Positions 21,797 to 22,987 of a stretch of DNA of 22,987 bases are shown in pieces (position 1 is the stretch's first letter; every line of letters begins with the position of its first letter). The stretch covers positions 1-22,987 of the forward strand of contig DFFY01000023.1 in the NCBI GenBank assembly GCA_002371115.1, read 5' to 3'. The notes below the pieces were generated by a model. It had not been told where the DNA came from, did no database searches, and worked only from the letters and a program-made list of their open reading frames with translations. The translations under genes were made by a program, and so were the position numbers. Source of the stretch: Bacteroidales bacterium UBA3764 (GTDB lineage Bacteria > Bacteroidota > Bacteroidia > Bacteroidales > UBA932).

Positions 21797-22216
21797 ATGC
21801 CTTTCCATAAGAATAAGAAACCGAATCCCTACAAGGAGGCCAACGACGCTTTCTTGCAGCAAAAATCTCAGGAAGAGGGGATGGTCGTCCTGGATAATGG
21901 CGTATTGTACCGCGTGCTGGAAGAGGGGAGTGGCACCCGCAAACCCACGCCCCGCAGCATTGTCTATGTCCACTACACGGGAAAGCTTATCGATGGCACT
22001 GTCTTCGACACTACGGAGGGCGACCAGTTGCCGGCCCTTTTCATGGTCGGTGACCTCATCATGGGCTGGCAGATTGTCCTCACCCGCATGCGCGAGGGCG
22101 ACAAATGGGAAGTTTACATCCCTGCCAAGTGGGGCTATGGCGCCACAAAGATGGACGATATCCCTGCTCACAGCACACTCATCTTTGAACTCCAGCTCGT
22201 CAAGATAGAACGATAA
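21797..22216 (+). CDS. FKBP-type peptidyl-prolyl isomerase
   Basis: A 139-residue protein with a basic N-terminal extension (MPFHKNKKPNPYKEANDAF) and an FKBP domain (about 30-138): VLYRVLEEGSG, IVYVHYTGKLIDGTVFDTT, LIMGWQIVLTRMREGDKWEVYIPAKWGYGA and IPAHSTLIFELQLVKI. The active-site aromatics, Asp of VFDTT and the AKWGYGA loop are in place, so it should isomerise prolyl bonds. No signal peptide is present; it is likely cytosolic, unlike many Bacteroidota FKBPs that are lipoproteins. It is the last gene of the run starting near 20528. Confidence 0.92.
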   Translation: MPFHKNKKPNPYKEANDAFLQQKSQEEGMVVLDNGVLYRVLEEGSGTRKPTPRSIVYVHYTGKLIDGTVFDTTEGDQLPALFMVGDLIMGWQIVLTRMREGDKWEVYIPAKWGYGATKMDDIPAHSTLIFELQLVKIER

Positions 22217-22384
22217 TGCCCGCCAGCGCCACGCTTTCCGGCCACCCCCGTGCCGCTGGAGTTCCTTACGGCGCAGGTAGGTAGGACGGAGGAGCACGGG
22301 GCGAAGAAGCCTGGACTCCGATGCACTTTATCAGATAGCAAGACTCCAGCGTACTCTAAAATATTGCAGTTAGGATTGGCTGGG

Positions 22385-22474
22385 GTGCGGTTAGCTGGTC
22401 GGAATTTTACCAGCTAACCTCAAAAAAGCCCGTTTTTGCGTTTAGGTGGTCAAAAAATTTCCAGCTAACCGCAC
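22385..22474. repeat. Tandem palindromes with TTAGCTGG / CCAGCTAACC arms
   Basis: GTGCGGTTAGCTGG (22385-22398) is perfectly complementary to CCAGCTAACCGCAC (22461-22474). A second internal copy, CCAGCTAACC (22410-22419), also pairs with GGTTAGCTGG (22389-22398) around an 11-base loop. The region is thus two related 31-base units starting at 22391 and 22442, each an inverted repeat around an A/T-rich centre, 51 bases apart. It could form one large or two small hairpins or act as a paired operator. Confidence 0.75.
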
Positions 22475-22573
22475 TGTGAATATGTGCTAAATTCGGGTTT
22501 ATCGGTCTGAGCCCATAATTCCTCTTACGCTCCAAGCGTCCGGCTCTTCATCCCCCTATAACCTGGACAATCT

Positions 22574-22593
22574 GTCCACAAAATGGACTTTTT
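22574..22593 (+). terminator. Short hairpin with T-tract, weak terminator candidate
   Basis: GTCCA (22574-22578) and TGGAC (22584-22588) flank a CAAAA loop and are followed by TTTTT (22589-22593). The five-pair stem is short for an intrinsic terminator. Confidence 0.3.
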
Positions 22594-22731
22594 GTCACCC
22601 GCTTTTGCCAAATAGTCCATTCTCCCGGCACTGGTCCCAGCTTTGCAATAACCTTAGGCGTTCCGATGAGGAACCCGGACGGAAGGCCACGTAAGGACCC
22701 GAAACCGAAGAATGTTTAAAATGATTTTGTT

Positions 22732-22987
22732 ATGTTACCTACGATTAGAAGGAATCAAAGCTGGTTGCCTGACATCTTCAACGACTTCTTCGACAACAGC
22801 TGGATGGAAAGAACGAACTACACCGCTCCGGCCATCAATGTAATTGAGAACGAGAAAGACTATGACGTGGAGCTCGCCGCTCCGGGTCTCACCAAGGAGG
22901 ACTTTCAGGTCCATGTGGACGAGGACAATAACCTTGTCATCAACATGGAAAAGAAGGCCGAGAACCATGAGAAAAAACACAATGGAA
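22732..22987 (+). CDS. Hsp20/alpha-crystallin small heat-shock protein, partial
   Basis: The first 85 codons of a small heat-shock protein, cut by the window end. It starts MLPTIRRNQSWLPDIFNDFFDNSWMER, the hydrophobic N-terminal arm typical of Bacteroidota Hsp20, and enters the alpha-crystallin domain at about residue 33 (APAINVIENEKDYDVELAAPGLTKEDFQVHVDEDNNLVINMEKK). These ATP-independent chaperones hold unfolding proteins in large oligomers. ATG 22732 is the natural start. It is preceded by an over 500-base non-coding region that presumably contains its stress control. Confidence 0.93.
   Translation, partial: MLPTIRRNQSWLPDIFNDFFDNSWMERTNYTAPAINVIENEKDYDVELAAPGLTKEDFQVHVDEDNNLVINMEKKAENHEKKHNG

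Larger units (their letters stand above)
22217..22731. other. Non-coding stretch between FKBP and Hsp20 genes
   Basis: No credible gene is seen over 515 bases. It contains a further GGCGCAGGT (22270-22278) like the core of the 5071-5304 array, the tandem palindromes at 22385-22474, and a short hairpin GTCCA/TGGAC (22574-22588) followed by TTTTT that could terminate the FKBP-side transcript or act in the Hsp20 leader. No TAnnTTTG box is evident before the Hsp20 gene, so its promoter may be of another type, perhaps stress-responsive; that is inference. Confidence 0.55.

Overview
The window reads as chromosomal DNA of a GC-rich Bacteroidales (Bacteroidota) bacterium, probably a gut or rumen type. 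The evidence is as follows. At least nine genes are preceded by the Bacteroidota -7 box TAnnTTTG, several with a TTG/TTTG -33 box 19-20 bp upstream. There is little Shine-Dalgarno signal. Lipoproteins are abundant. Typical families occur: Big_2 plus FISUMP lipoprotein, GLUG/InlB-B-repeat protein, PD-(D/E)XK 'Rpn' protein, and two TIGR02172-type APH-like kinases. I cannot place it to genus. No rRNA, tRNA, CRISPR array, integrase or intact insertion sequence was seen.

Layout. 1-5.0 kb is housekeeping and transport: a holin-X-like membrane protein abutting a Na+:alanine/glycine symporter; a minus-strand pair of a tyrosine-phosphatase lipoprotein and a shortened SMR transporter; then a plus-strand run of a shortened GNAT, a class A acid phosphatase, GreB and a small unknown ORF. 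5.0-5.5 kb is non-coding and holds a 22-nt-periodic inverted repeat array. 5.5-9.6 kb holds a GLUG protein without a signal peptide, an N-terminally short Rpn-like nuclease, an APH-like kinase and a maltose/galactoside-type O-acetyltransferase. 9.7-12.4 kb is an accessory patch: two small unknown genes, a remnant of an SGNH hydrolase, and an AT-richer pair (unknown 188-aa protein plus DUF2971 protein).

12.4-18.0 kb looks like a signalling/cell-envelope cluster. It contains a Big_2/FISUMP lipoprotein behind a 240-nt, highly structured leader, a coiled-coil lipoprotein, a zinc-ribbon/DUF4190 membrane protein, and a transmembrane Ser/Thr kinase divergently transcribed from an 'LWGY'-motif protein through interlocked promoters. 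18.0-22.2 kb holds a cupin joined to a collapsed aldo/keto reductase, a second APH-like kinase, a PheC-like lipoprotein, an alpha/beta hydrolase, an unknown protein and an FKBP. The window ends inside an Hsp20 gene, whose upstream region carries tandem palindromes.

Two themes stand out. First, several genes show deletions or truncations (SMR, GNAT, Rpn-like, SGNH, aldo/keto reductase), suggesting ongoing erosion. Second, the intergenic regions at 5.07-5.30, 14.55-14.80 and 22.38-22.47 kb hold strong ordered structure that the coding genes do not explain. No complete novel system is demonstrated; the best candidates are those structured regions and the 10954-12346 gene pair.
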